Below, piece by piece: positions 11,906 to 24,399 of a stretch of 64,000 nucleotides of DNA (positions are counted from its first letter, which is position 1; every line of letters begins with the position of its first letter). The translations under genes and the position numbers were made by a program. The stretch is from contig NC_135141.1 in assembly GCF_051014445.1 (NCBI RefSeq), positions 30,899,422 through 30,963,421 of the forward strand. The letters run 5' to 3'. Under the pieces are notes generated by a model. It saw only the letters and a list, made by a program, of their open reading frames with translations, made no database searches and had not been told where the DNA came from. This stretch comes from Colletes latitarsis. Taxonomy: Eukaryota > Arthropoda > Insecta > Hymenoptera > Colletidae.

Positions 11906-13010
11906 CCTTTTTCTTACAGTTTTGTTAAACGAAATGCATCCATGTTTTTATCCGGTCAGTCACAGTTACTAAGTGGCTAAAATTTTCAATTAGATCCAAT
12001 TAAAACTCATTAAGTTGGAGCGACGACGGCAGTCTTCTTAAAGAACTGCATAGCAAGCAATCGTTCGTTCCCTACGACAGAAATATATTTCATTTGCTCA
12101 TGCATTTTTTAATTTTTAAATAATCAATGATTTAATTATATTTAGATTCGAACGGATAATATATGAAATAATTATGTCCCTTGTTTAACTATCTATTACT
12201 TACTATCCAGAAACTTGGTTCTGTATTATCTTAAGTGAATATTTCCCTGGATACTTCTTTCAAAGTACTTTGTACTATAATGAACTGTTGCACATATTAA
12301 ATTACAAAAATATTGATAAGATAGTGCGAAATCAATATTTGTATAGAATGTTCGTGTACTACTGGAAATAATCAGAGATCGTTAACTCAAATAAACGTGT
12401 CTGTCGCGGCGATAAAGCCCAATATCATCTTATGAAACCTTCAAGCATGTTTAAAGAGTTAAAGATTCGACGCAAAATATTAATTGGTGAACTCTTAAAA
12501 TCAATAACGATATGTCGAGTGCATAAACCGGCCAAAATCAATTAGATCGCTCAGTTTAATCGCTACCAAGAAGGTATCTAATCTCTAATAACTCAATTGA
12601 TAACCCGACACTTTAAAAACTGCTTATACCAGGTAAATTGAATAATCAGTCAATACATGACTCCGTTAAATACACACCGCTGTGTGTTCATCGATGATAT
12701 TTTTTTCGTTCTTCAAAATCGTGTGGAGGGTTGCAAGGTAGTTAATCCTCTATCTTGAGCAGTGTATTATTCATCTGTGTCCAAGTCACTCATGAAAATA
12801 TTTGGACAAACATTATTATCACGATAAACTACATTGTTTCATAGTAGTTTATTTCAATGCACAAATAATCTACGCGTAACACAAACATATTTGAAGCGAT
12901 TGAGATGACATAAAAGCTGTTATAATTGTTTATAAATAGATCTTCCCCAAATTGTAATTCGATGCTATTACGTATTAACGATAGAATACTAATTATTGAT
13001 CGTTTTGCAG
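11906..13010. other. Intergenic or intronic DNA, nothing recognised
   Basis: AT-rich sequence with no coding exon, repeat family or RNA gene that I can support. A 9-bp hairpin lies near 12825-12855. Confidence 0.5.
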
Positions 13011-13086
13011 ACAGCGGCGTTCAGAAACTTTGAGAAACATCGTCGAGAGCAGTGGAACCAGATTAACGGGGAGCGTGTGTCAGCGA
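13011..13086 (+). other. lama: Candidate non-coding internal exon of lama (5' untranslated region)
   Basis: A 76-base segment preceded by a good acceptor (CGTTTTGCAG) and followed by a consensus donor (GA then GTAAGTAT). It has no ATG, as expected for leader sequence. The next plus-strand acceptor that opens into coding sequence is at 17559, the first coding exon of lama, so a 4.5-kb leader intron is inferred. It might instead belong to an unrelated non-coding transcript. Confidence 0.3.
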
Positions 13087-16000
13087 GTAAGTATACGGAG
13101 TTTCTATTCTAACTATAGTATTTGAAATTAATTTGCACGTTAGAATCCATCAATAAATTTTTGTTAAACAGATGTCCAGGTGAGCGAATCTGTGAGCAAA
13201 AGTTAACCGACGAATCTAAAATTTCACACCCTCTGGTTGCGCCACTGTGCGTTGCTGCTAATAATGAGCGTGTATGCGGGGTGCCACATTGTGGCGTCTC
13301 GGCACTGGCGTCGTCACACAATAAAGGACGTCGACGCCGGTTGGCGAGTAGGAAAGTGGAAAGGGAACTGTACAACCGCTCGAAATTGTATGGATGGAAC
13401 GGGTCGCGACAGTCGGGAAGCAGCTAGTGCTCGCGCTTGGACTTCAGTGTCGGAGCAACTGGTCCACGTCGTAAAACCGCGGCAAAAAAGTTTACTAAAG
13501 GAATGTAATCTCCATACGAATGACCGATTCTCTACCCGTTTACGACGCGCTCCAATACAGACTGTTGATTGCCCACGGTGAGTAACAGCCGATTCTCCGT
13601 CAATGAAAAATTCATCGAATCGCGCGCGTCCATGTGGCCTACGCGCACGCGGGATTACAAGCGTTCCGAGGCGACCGCGTCAAACGATTCTCGAATCGAT
13701 CACGATCCATGGGACTGTCTGGCACCATGCAATCGGCTGGATTTCAGTTGTAGTTCATTTTCCTCCTTGGTAAACGCACGTGGTTCTGTTGGCTCTGCAC
13801 GTGGTTCCGGCTCGTTTCTGCCTTGCTTGTTATCATTATATGTTATTATTTTTCCTCTGTTATACTATATTGTACGCAAACACAGAGGAAGGAAATATTC
13901 TATTCAAGTCTAAGAGGAAGTTTCGATATTCGATAAATTCATGTCACTTCGCAAACTATAATTATGTCTTGTTTCATTTTTCACAAACTGGCGAAGTTGC
14001 ACTTATCTGCTACGAACATTGTCGGTTTGCGGAAAGTCGAATAGAAGATAATGTAGTTAATGATGCCCAATTATACTTTGTATACACTATTATCATTATA
14101 TTTTAGATTAGAGTTCGTTTTGTAACTCTTCCGACTTTGCTTCTTCGAAAAAGCGTACTGCAAATTAAACATTTAGTATTCACGTTCCAATATGATTTTT
14201 ATATAAACCATTTACTAGCCTTAGATCGCTGTGCATTGGTTTTGATCGAACGAATTGGCGACCACGTGGTGCATTTCCGGCGGGAATATTTAGAGCCACG
14301 AGGCAACAACGTACTTTCCTCGTCAAGGAAAGTACATATGTAACAATGTTACTTATATATAAATTGGCGCTTTTTGTGATAACAGTGGAAAGTTATTAAC
14401 ATAAAAATGTCATAAAGGCAACAATAGAGCCGAGAAAGCAGACTATAGGAAATATAAGAAAAAATGTTGTATTCTGACCACGTCCTCGTTTTTACTTTGG
14501 TCACAGGATATTAATCATAACAAATAATACTATAGCTGATAAAATTGTTTTATCTTTGGCTGAAAAATGGTCGTAATTTTGAACACAATGATAATAGGCA
14601 ACATGAGCCAAAGCATAGCGAGTATCGCTGCACCGATTTATGGCCACCACGCACAACAGAGATATTACTAGGGTAATTAAATTGAAATTTATAACGAGCA
14701 CGAGCACTTGTAATTGCTAATTAAACCAGTGGCTTTATACATACATGTATCATGTCTACCTATTATCTGCCGCGCAATTTATCCATAAGACGAGTGATAA
14801 ACTTACGATGATATTTTTTTCAAAACATCATCTTTTTTAAAACATGGGAATAATTAAATACAAATTGAACGTGTAATTACACTGTATAATGACACGCGCC
14901 AGGATTTACTATCGCGCGATCTGTATGCATCAAGAGCACCAAACTTGTTTTCTCGGAGGGCGCACCCAATTGCATGGAAAAATTCCTATTCGTTTCCGGT
15001 TTTATAGGAACGTGCTTGTAAATTGATCACGTTATCACGTTCGTGCAACAAATATCGGCTGTTTTCGAAAATATCGCTTATTATCTTTCACATCGACGAC
15101 AAGCTTCCCGTGCTCGTTTGTTTTAAATTTATACATATCGCGCCGTAACGTGTTCTCCACTTTGAGCAATTTTCTTATGGCAGGTTTGTGCATTTTTCTA
15201 AATTCGTACAGAAGATTTGGTCGTCTCGGGATACTACGAGTGCGTGGGAAATTATTTTTAGATCGTCGCTAGACACGTTACACCCCGTGCTATTCTAGCG
15301 TCTTCGCGCGGAGGGATAAATGTCCTTTTAAGAAATACCTGAGAGGAATGTATACGTTTCGAGATAAAAATATTTTTAGGCAGATATGTTACCCGACTAA
15401 TGTATCGCAATTTCTTGTACAAGTCTGTACGGGTCGTAAATTCCTCTTGTAAATCTTGAAGGCTTAACACCGGAAGAGTTAATGCGTTAAATTAATTCGT
15501 CCATTTGCAAGGTGTTCCTTAAGCGTCTCGTGAAAGCGTTCTTTACACAATGATACTGCTCACGACAATAATAAATTTAATGCCTTACTTAAAACGCTTC
15601 TAGAAAACAATACAACTATTCGATATACAACTAGAAGATTAGCTGTGTCATGTACAAATAAACTGTGGCGATTATGAGGAAGCTTCAGTTGACTCAGTTA
15701 CTGCGAATCTGCTCCGAGCGACGAAAGTAATGTTAACGAGTCTAGTACGCTTGCAATTAGTACTAATCGGAGTTAGACAAGTTTCATTTATAAATATAAT
15801 AAATTTGTAAGTACAAGTATTCTAATGCTATTGTATAAAGGCTAAATTAGCGGTCGCGGTTCTATAATTAGGTTTCCACTGATTTTCAACGCTTTCTACA
15901 TCGTTGTTACACGTTACTGCGAAGTCACGGAATTCATTTCTCCGTGGTAGTCATTCCTTGAAAATAATAGTCGTTGAAGTATTAAAATTTAACTACAGTA

Positions 16001-17558
16001 AATAATGTTATACTTTTAGTATTTATATTTGCATAACAAGTTTAATTTATTGTTTATAACAATCGCCCTTCGTTCAATTTTTTATCTACGACGTCTCATT
16101 TGCTTCACAATTAATGTTAATTTTAATTTGGTCGTAGCATTGTAATAGGGTGCGAAAACTACTTGATAACAGTTTTTCTGATTAGTACTTATAAATGAGT
16201 TCTTCGTAGTTGCGCAATTTAGCATCGATAATAAAAGTAGCTAAATGTATCTAATTGCAAATATCAACAGAGAAGTTGCGAATGTGCTAACCTTAACCTT
16301 CGTCGGTGATTCGCAAGTTTCTAATAGCGTCGCCCTGTTCTCCATTCATCTCTAAAGATATCTGTGTCATAGTGGTTGCTTAGAAAAGTTTTATAGTACC
16401 CGCATTAAATCCTTTTACCTATGATGATTGCTATAATGCTTATTACTAATAATAGTAATAGTAATTCCTTGCCATTCTTGTGCTTTCAACGATCTTCTAA
16501 AAATATGTCGAGTGAGTAATTGCTCTCGACATTAATAGTAGCCTCGTCTTTTGTAGGTTTGCCGGTCTGCTTACGCGTGTACTCGCGAGTGCCAAATATC
16601 ATGCTTGCAGAGAATTCGACCTCAACCTTCGTCTCGTTCCTGTTTCACGCTAGTAGGCGATAGATAATCTTGTTCCCGAAGAATACAATTAACTGCAGAC
16701 GAGTTAGAAAGGAAATTACAGATGAAACAAATAGGGCATTTTGTGGGGAACGAACGCTATCCAGTTGTTACGCGATCAAGCTCGATTTTTCAATGGTGGA
16801 AATACCAGGAGTTCGTCCTTGATTTGTTCAGTAATTTAATACGTATTACTTGCAATCGTTCTGTAAGAAAATAAACACTAGAACGAACAAGGTTGCACGC
16901 AACTGGAATTGAAACCTTCTAGCAATAAATTAGAACGTTATTATCGATGCAACAAAATAAAATTTTATTGCAAATTAAGGCTGAAGATTGAATCACTGAA
17001 CAATGAACGAGTTATTAGAAGCAGAATGAAATACTATATACTTCGTGCGTTAAGTAGGTGATCATTAAATCTAATTGTTTCGGACGGTCTATGAATATAC
17101 AATGTCGTCTGCAATTGTCACGTCTGTTTCTCGATAATTCTCACCTTAACAATACCTTTACGTCTCAAAAGATAAATGTATAATACGTTGCATCATATAG
17201 AGAAAGGATTTAAGCACCGAAGTAGTGCCAAAATGGACATTGTTCAAGACAATTTGGTGTCGCTGTACATACGATTTTAGAAAGTAAAATCAGGAACGGA
17301 AGGAATATGTTTTAATATATTTTTCCAGAGGTTTAATTAGCCTAACACGTTAAAGCTTTTAAAGAATTGGGCACGTTGTTGAGCTATAGTGTTATTTGTA
17401 TAGATTATCTAGCTATTTTTAGCACAATCATGTAGCTATGTCTTTAGTGTACGTTGTTCGAATCAGATTCAGCAGACTGTTGCATAATAATTAACGTAAC
17501 AATTGATATTTTAAATTGAATCCTATCTGTTAACGACCGTTTGTTTGTCTGTTTGCAG
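13087..17558. other. Probable leader intron of lama, no coding exon supported
   Basis: Mostly AT-rich. A CpG-richer patch at about 13.2-13.8 kb contains an initiator-like TTTCAGTTG at 13742 and could be a promoter. A perfect 10-bp stem with a 5-base loop lies at 14311-14335. I see no coding exon. Confidence 0.35.
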
Positions 17559-20500
17559 TGACCACGGGACAAGCGCATATCAGCTGTTTTTAAAGCGCCT
17601 GAAGAGGCCGAGGACCAGGCTTCTGTAATCGATGGGTTGAGAACGCGAAATTCGTGCTTTTCAGCTTTCTTCTTTTCTCGTAACCAAGGTGTTTTAGCTT
17701 ACCGATGAGCCATGCTGAAGGTAGTAGGAGCCTCCTGGCTGCAGACACGCATTTCTACTTACATCCTGATCGCCGTAGCTCTGCTGGGAATCGGAGCTAT
17801 TATTCTCGGCGAGTTCGGACAGTAAGTTGATTGTTGATTCATCGCTGACACCGTTCAAGTACTATACGATGCGTATACTGTATCTTACAACTTTATCTTT
17901 CGATATACTGAAATAACAGTCACGATGACTCAGAGATTTTTTAACAGGCTTTAGGGAAAGGAAATGTATCGATAACTGGTTAGCTCAAGACACCCAGGGG
18001 TAGTATATTATAAATATAATTGTCATTTGCGTGTGCGAACTAGGCTACTAAGTTTTCTATTTGAATATTCATAAATTCTTCGCATGTTTCTCTCGAGGAT
18101 CAACGAACTGTATCTTGGAGCGTGAAAGCCTATATGCATTTACTTATCGCTTGTCAGTTATTTTTGTCAATTGTAATATGGAGAATAAGATTAAGTAATC
18201 TGCGCGCGAGTACAATGGTCTTATTCGAACAAATCTGTGAATCATTGTACATCAAGAGTGATCGATTGCTCGAATCAAGTTTCATTCTTCCGAGAACAGG
18301 CTTGCGTTATTACTAATAAAACCTGAACAATATTTTTGATAATGCGGTTCAGCGACTGCAACGGAAGAACGAGACTTTTTCTGATCGATGCGTCCGCAAC
18401 AGTCTGCATCGCAACTGTGTTGGAGCACGATTACTTTCTGTACGCTTGACACGCCTAAGATGCGTGCTCTACAGTTCCAACAAAATCAATCGGTCATTTG
18501 ATGCCACTTCGCGCTAACTTGTAGTGTTTGATAAAGTGCAATTGAACGTTCGAATATTTCCATAACGAATAACTCGCGGGTTTGACCCATAGGGGTATCG
18601 AATGAACCAAATACCAAACACCATTTAAGTGGCCTGTGTAGTTCCGCCGTCGACTAGCAGCGCCGACCATGCGCGAACGATAATGGCCAGCACAAACAAC
18701 GATGACTGACACGTCGCGTTATCTCTTTGACGAAACTGTGCCCCTCGGAGGTCTGTACGCACACGCGTAGGGCACACGAGATAAATTGTTTTCGAGCACG
18801 CGAAACGATGCTCACACCTTCGAGCGGTGTCATGTGTGTTGCGAACCGGCTCGCGACATGTAAAACTCGAGCACGAATCCGAGAAGCCAGACATCGCGTT
18901 ACCCGATACTCGAGTCGCGACCGGTCTCAACGAGCTCCTACCGCTAAAATGTTGATGCCACTAGACACTGCAACCTGCTATAGTCGCAACAAAATCGATG
19001 GACCTATCACGGCCACCCAGGCTCCTACCCGAGAACACCTCGCTCTCGACTCATCTGGTTTAGAGTCATATAATGATGCAGATGCAGCTTCTTTAACGAC
19101 AATAACTGTTATCCGTTTTTATAGAATTTCCTATCGTGCAATATTCTACGGTCGTTGGTCCAATTTAGATGTTCCGTGGCAACACCTTCCGTTCCTATAC
19201 ACTCCTCGACTGACCATCCAATGTCCTAGAGTCTGAGGCAGAGTTTGCTAAGATTGCCTTAGTAATGGGTCCACTAGTAGGCCCAGCCATTCCACGGTTC
19301 AATGTCTGCATTATTAAATAATAGAGATCTTACTCCATCATTAACCCCTGATAGATCCCCACTTCTAGGAAGTCTCATGACCTTCTTTCACCTCTTTAGC
19401 AATACAAATAGCCTTCAGTTTGGATTCTAGATACAGTATCATCATTTGGTATTTCAATTTTCATTGGGTGTCCACGAGCACCCCGCGTGTCGGGTTACAT
19501 ATGCACGAAAGCAGAAAAACACTGTTTCTACCAAGTAAATAAATATGGTAGTTGCTACTTAAAATTTCTAATTATTTATTGTTATACGTTAACAGTGTTG
19601 AACAAGATGGTACTTATTCAGCAACCGTGACATGGAACCACAAAGGAGGATACCGTATTGACTTTTGGGGCCAAGGTAATGATCTAATGGCCGTGCCATT
19701 GCACGCTGCTCGCGCTTATTATAAAACTGGAATTTTCGAGAACGGGTAGGTAAACGTTACGTTAATGTTGGTCACAAGAACCGAGTGTATCGTTATGGAA
19801 TCTCTTTAAGAAATCGTCAATTGTTACAGATGGTCTTTCATTGAAATAGAAACGTCATCAAAATACCCGGACACTGTACAAGCTTACGCCGCCGGGCTTT
19901 TAGAAGGTAGCCTCACTTGGCAATTAATTCATCATCATTGGCACAACACCATCAGACCCGAGTGCGAAGCAAAACCTGTCGAGTGCCAAAAGTTAACGCG
20001 ATATCTTCGAGACAACACTGCCGTTATCCGTGAACGCGCTGAACTATTGGATTCTACGGATCCTTTTTGGCATATGGTACATGATCAAATGATATTCATA
20101 ATCAATGAGATTGTTCGATAAACGATGCTAACTGCTAATGTTTTCTTCAGGTACGATTATTTTACACGCAATTGGATGGCTTGGAAGCTGGTTGGAAATT
20201 CGCTGTACGTCGGAGCCGTGTCTCGGTGTCACTGGAATCGGAGGATTTCCTTTGGCTCGCTCTGGCTTCCGACATACCCGGCTTTCAACAAGTGTTTAAT
20301 GTTTCAGACATTCCTATGAGTTCCATGATCTATTTCAAATCGCTTCCAAGAGACAATTCCGAACCTTTAATCGCAATTGGTCATAACACTGCTGCATCGT
20401 AAGTAAACATTCATTATTTACATTATTCGATTCACACCGATCGTCATCGTTCCGTATAATTTTTCCCTTAACGTGATTAATTTTAAAAATGTTGTGTGCA

Positions 20501-21644
20501 AACTGATAAGTTTTACATTTCTAAGCAGCAAGGATGGCTACAAAACACGTGGGTATAATAGGATACCGAATATATTGTTAGCCGATAAGATCAGAATAGA
20601 AATACGTATATTATAAAATTCTAAGTTTATTCAATTATAAATATCTTCGTGTATTCGTTGTATAGATACACTAAAATGTTAAGGCTCGTAAAAAAGTACA
20701 CGTTCGGTTATCATGTACTGCCTGGCTTGAAAACTGCGGCATTAACTCCAAGTCGATCGATAGTAATGTCGTCCTATCCGGGGGCATTGTCATCTGGGGA
20801 TGAATTTTATTTAATGCGTAGTAAAAATCGTGAATTGGTTGTTACTGGAACATCGTTATTAGCAACAAATCGGAGCGAATGGAGCTTCTTACACCCAAAA
20901 GATCATGTATGATTAAACGTTACATTAACGATCGAAAACGTAGATACGTATTTTACTGTTTAAACAAAAAAATAATTAAACGACGATGACTAGGTTATGC
21001 TATCTGTGAGATTGATGACGGCAAATCGCTTGGCAACGAACGGCCAATCGTGGTTCGATACTATATCTAATCAAAATGGTGGCGCTTCCGCGGTACAGTG
21101 GATTACATTCGAGCCACGTTCTACGACTATGGTATTAGTAGAACAATTACCAAGCATCACCTTCGCCATGAATTACACGAAGGAATTCAAGAAAGCCGGT
21201 TACATATCTTACGTAGGTATATCGAATTTTCGAAGTATCAACGATGTCGTACAATCTGCCAAAAAGAACGTAAACGCCTGGAGAGCAAGTTTAGCGCGTG
21301 CTCAAGAGAACGTCACCACGTTCGAGCAATTTCGAAAGATGATGCGTGGGTGCAGCCAGGAAGATTGCACTGCCGAAAATCAAAATTCAAAACTGGATCC
21401 ACTGCAAGAATTGACCTATCGCGGAGATTTGGAAGACGAGCCGTTAACATACGGTATTATAGACACGAAAATTTTAGCCGTCGATTCTAATGGTTTCGAA
21501 ACATTCGAAGTAACTTCAGGGCCAGCTACGTCGCAATCGCGAAAACCCTTTAAATGGTTCGAAAGGTTTCCCAATATTTCGCATGTAGGACACCCAGACG
21601 CATTCAATTTTGAAAGTATCACCCCTAGATGGGTTTGGTTTTAA
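17559..21644 (+). CDS. lama: Phospholipase B-like protein, lamina ancestor homologue (6 coding exons, complete)
   Basis: Lysosomal or secretory-pathway member of the phospholipase B-like (PLBD) N-terminal-nucleophile hydrolase family. Exons: 17559-17821 (ATG at 17712), 19596-19745, 19830-20076, 20151-20398, 20666-20906, 20994-21644. Phases agree and give 548 residues, close to human PLBD1 (about 553). Residues 16-33 form one hydrophobic segment, a signal peptide or membrane anchor. Family hallmarks: WNHKGGYRIDFWGQ, YAAGLLEGSLTWQLI with HHHWHNT, GHNTAASYTKMLRLVKKYTF, IVMSSYPGALSSGDEFYLM, MVLVEQLPSITF, and the final FNFESITPRW. Potential N-glycosylation sites include NVT and NIS. The residue expected to be the Cys nucleophile (HCSAL in mammals) reads MSSM here, so Ser226/Ser227 replace it. 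The 5' leader has two upstream ATGs. The gene converges on the MKRN2OS-like gene. Confidence 0.95.
17632..17640 (+). promoter_or_regulatory. Minimal upstream open reading frame in the lama leader
   Basis: ATG GGT TGA, a two-codon uORF 71 bases before the lama start. A second upstream ATG at 17705 is out of frame, overlaps the main start and would stop at 19599-19601 just after the first splice junction. Such uATGs usually lower translation of the main frame. Confidence 0.5.
17822..19595 (+). other. Intron 1 of lama
   Basis: GT-AG intron of about 1.77 kb. It has a CpG-rich patch at about 18.6-19.0 kb carrying a 169-codon open frame at 18727-19236 that has no recognisable domain. I treat the frame as chance, but the patch could be an alternative promoter. 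Confidence 0.7.
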
Positions 21645-21853
21645 TTAACGTAACTAACGATTAATATATTATTAAACTGTACTTGTAGTCTTGTAAACCA
21701 TATATCGATACTTAAAGAATCGACGCGATATCCAGTCAATTCTTTGCAGTTGGATTTTACATGTTTTTAGACGAAATATTAAATATCGATATTTAAATGT
21801 AATCTTATTTTTTTCTAAGCTGGCTCATATGTTAGCCACCTATGGTGAAATTT

Positions 21854-21859
21854 AATAAA
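21854..21859 (+). promoter_or_regulatory. Candidate poly(A) signal of lama
   Basis: AATAAA, immediately followed by a second overlapping AATAAA, 210 bases after the lama stop codon in AT-rich sequence. Confidence 0.6.
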
Positions 21860-21879
21860 ATAAAATGAAAATACCGCAG

Positions 21880-22656
21880 TTTATTTTATTATGTAAGCAC
21901 TACCATGGCATTGTTATTCTAAAAATGTCACTTTATTTCGTAAATGTGAGAAAGGATGTTGCATGGAGTACTGGATAACGGTGATCTTTAGAGCAAAAAT
22001 GGGCCGAAAAAATACATTGGGTGAAAGGCCTTAGTAAAATCGTTAGTAGTTGTTGGTAATGGAAATGTTTTTGATCTTTATTCAAAAATAAAAGAAAGTT
22101 TCGAATCATGGAACACCTGTGTCGGCACAGTGAACGTTCATTTTAAAACCTATATCTTTTGTTCCCTCAGTAACCGTTTGTATTAATTCCTTGCATAGCT
22201 TCCGAGCAATTAACAAATATTGATTTGAGTTTTAATAAAGTTTTGTTGGTTATTACTACAACCCAGGAAGTGGCGTTATCTAGTGACCCATGTGGAACTA
22301 TCTTTTTATATGGGGGCTTTTTCCATAGAGGGCCCCACTTACACAATTTTCTTTACTCGATCAACTGCTTACATTCAAAATACGTAAGAATAATTTCTTT
22401 CTACAAATAGATTATCAATTCAGGGATTTAACTCTTACATATTAAACACTTATGATTACGTTTCAAGAATAACGTAGAAGCGTACTATGTAAGTGAAGGA
22501 GTTGGATCAGGTGAACAAAAATAAATATAACTTTTGAATTTTGTGCAATAATGTATAAATACAAACGTACAAAATACATTTTTGATGTTTTCGGGGAAGG
22601 AAAAGATAGGAAATGTAAGAAATGCATAAACATAAATTTAAAAATGAAAAGATTCC
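21880..22656. other. Intergenic DNA between two convergent genes
   Basis: Holds the end of the lama 3' untranslated region, the 22.0-kb repeat fragment and the 3' untranslated region of the MKRN2OS-like gene. No further gene is recognised. Confidence 0.5.
21995..22027. repeat. 33-bp segment shared with 38595-38627
   Basis: Both sites read AAAAATGG, then a variable patch, then AATACATTGGGTGAAAG, identical over the last 17 bases and at about 30 of 33 positions overall. This implies a dispersed repeat family whose full extent cannot be defined from two copies. Confidence 0.6.
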
Positions 22657-23259
22657 TTATGTAATGAAATAATCATTAGTTTTTAAGTTTTTAAATACAG
22701 AATTATATTTAACAGCTTCTTGAATCTTTGACAGTAACAATTTGTCGCATATGTTCTCTTTACTTGTAAACATTGCATTCATATATTTCAAGTTATTTAT
22801 AAACTCTATGACAAAATTAAAACAATTCATCGTAGCTTTGTCATAATTGTCAGATTTCCATTTATTATCTTTCAATAATGCTTGCAATGTTTCGTCCCAG
22901 TGATTATCCCAAGATATAGGAGTTATCTTTAACGCAATACAATCTGTCCATTTGGAATAATCATTTATTATTACACCTTGTTTATCGTACTCGAAAACCA
23001 TTCCTTTGGAATTTGTTATTCCTATGTGCAAGTCATCCAGAATAGAGTACTCGTTTAGGAAATTGCCTTGGGATGGTCTAACAATTATAGAAGCTGGCTG
23101 GTATGCTGCATTTGTATATGGGTAGGGAATAAGGAATGGTTCTACATTATAATTTACAATACACAATCTACAAATTGGACATATCTCTGGAACACTTTTG
23201 CAAAATATGGTTTTGTTGCAACAGTGTCGGAAACATATTATTCCAGGATCACGAGACAT
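22657..23259 (-). CDS. MKRN2OS: MKRN2OS-like protein, single exon, 200 residues
   Basis: Homologue of the vertebrate protein named MKRN2 opposite strand (C3orf83), whose function is unknown. Recognised by FRHCCNKTIFCKSVPEICPIC near the start, then IPYPYTNAAYQPASIIVRP, DDLHIGITNSKGMVFEY and MNCFNFVIEFIN, in the same order and spacing as I recall for the vertebrate protein. The frame is open upstream to 23295, but that codon is TTG; the first ATG is at 23259 and gives a natural start just before the conserved part. Cys13, Cys14, Cys27 and Cys30 could bind a metal. His78 (DLHIGITN) and Cys146 (MNCFNF) resemble the His and Cys of LRAT/NlpC-P60 permuted papain-like proteins, so a thiol enzyme fold is possible but inferred. 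It lies tail-to-tail with lama, not antisense to a makorin gene. Confidence 0.88.
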   Translation of the reverse strand: MSRDPGIICFRHCCNKTIFCKSVPEICPICRLCIVNYNVEPFLIPYPYTNAAYQPASIIVRPSQGNFLNEYSILDDLHIGITNSKGMVFEYDKQGVIINDYSKWTDCIALKITPISWDNHWDETLQALLKDNKWKSDNYDKATMNCFNFVIEFINNLKYMNAMFTSKENICDKLLLSKIQEAVKYNSVFKNLKTNDYFIT

Positions 23260-24399
23260 AATCTGTCTTTGAAAAATTTTAATGGTACTGTACAACGAAT
23301 AACATGTTTCTCGAAAATTTGAGGTTATGTTGAGTGAAGTAACGGAGTAAACTTCAGTTAATTTTTTCGCATTAATGTTCAGACGAGTAAAGTGATAAGA
23401 GCTACAAACAAAATAATGCCATTAATCGATTATTGATGCATAACTGATGTTAATAATGTAGAAATTAACTCAAATATGCTTACCTATATAAATATACGTT
23501 ACAGTTGCTTTGTAAAATAAATATACGTACAATTTTTTATATGTACTAATTTCGTTTTTCAACAATTAATCTTTAAATTATTAAAGCAAATGTCATTCGC
23601 ATGTTAAATAAGTAGCCATCAAGCGTGCATTTTCTATACAGTTTCGTGCATCAAGAAATGTCGGTATATAACTGTTTGTTGATATTTCTTACGATCATAA
23701 CTATTTTCGATTATTCAGGGTAATTTAGAGTAGGAATTTTTCTGCATATAACAATGATATGGAAGCTTACGATGCAATAATCAATTTGTTTAATTACAGA
23801 ATATATCGCAATGGACCATCGGTAACGTGCAAACTTGGAATCGATTTTACTAGCTGCAAATCAAGAAAAAACAGAAAATAACTACTGTAACGTAAGTACT
23901 ATTCTACATTTCTACATTATTGGGTCCAAATCTCATAAAAATTTCGCGGTTTCTCGAGCATCGATATTTGTTGATTTTTGCCTTTCGATCGAAGGACATT
24001 CGCGGTTTTCGATCATGATCTCGTTCGTAAATTGAACCATTAGTTAGTACGAAAGCATCGATACGTATTAATTAGTTAATGTAATACCGAGTAGGTATCG
24101 AAAGAAACGAAATCTAATTTACACGAAATGAGCAGTTGCAAACAACTTCCGGCAAGCATTTTTCTATTATATTTTATATGTGTTTGTATCGCAATTCGTT
24201 TCGTATCGATTAGATTTAGTTTCTCATTGTTCATAGACTTTCGGTTGTTTCGGTGTCTGTTCGGTCGTATACGATATTGATCAATAACAACGTAGTATTA
24301 TAATAAATATATCATGGTATATGACGGGCAATTTTCCAATTGATTCATGCCAAGTGAATATATTCGATACTTTGGTTTCGAATTGCTCGAACGTTATTG
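23260..24399. other. Upstream region of the MKRN2OS-like gene, intergenic
   Basis: AT-rich with no coding exon recognised. It contains the promoter of the minus-strand gene and ends at the shift to CpG-rich DNA. Confidence 0.5.

Noticed and set aside
14311..14335. Perfect 10-bp hairpin with 5-base loop
   Set aside because: Too short for a miRNA precursor and without other features; likely chance at this window size.
14501..14707. Minus-strand frame with a hydrophobic start resembling a signal peptide
   Set aside because: The first codon is GTG, not ATG, and no partner exon or family could be recognised.
18727..19236. 169-codon frame inside lama intron 1
   Set aside because: Composition follows a CpG-rich patch; no domain, and it lies inside a well-supported intron.
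23260..23295. Twelve extra N-terminal residues of the MKRN2OS-like frame
   Set aside because: The codon at 23295 is TTG, not ATG; the first ATG is 23259, next to the conserved part.
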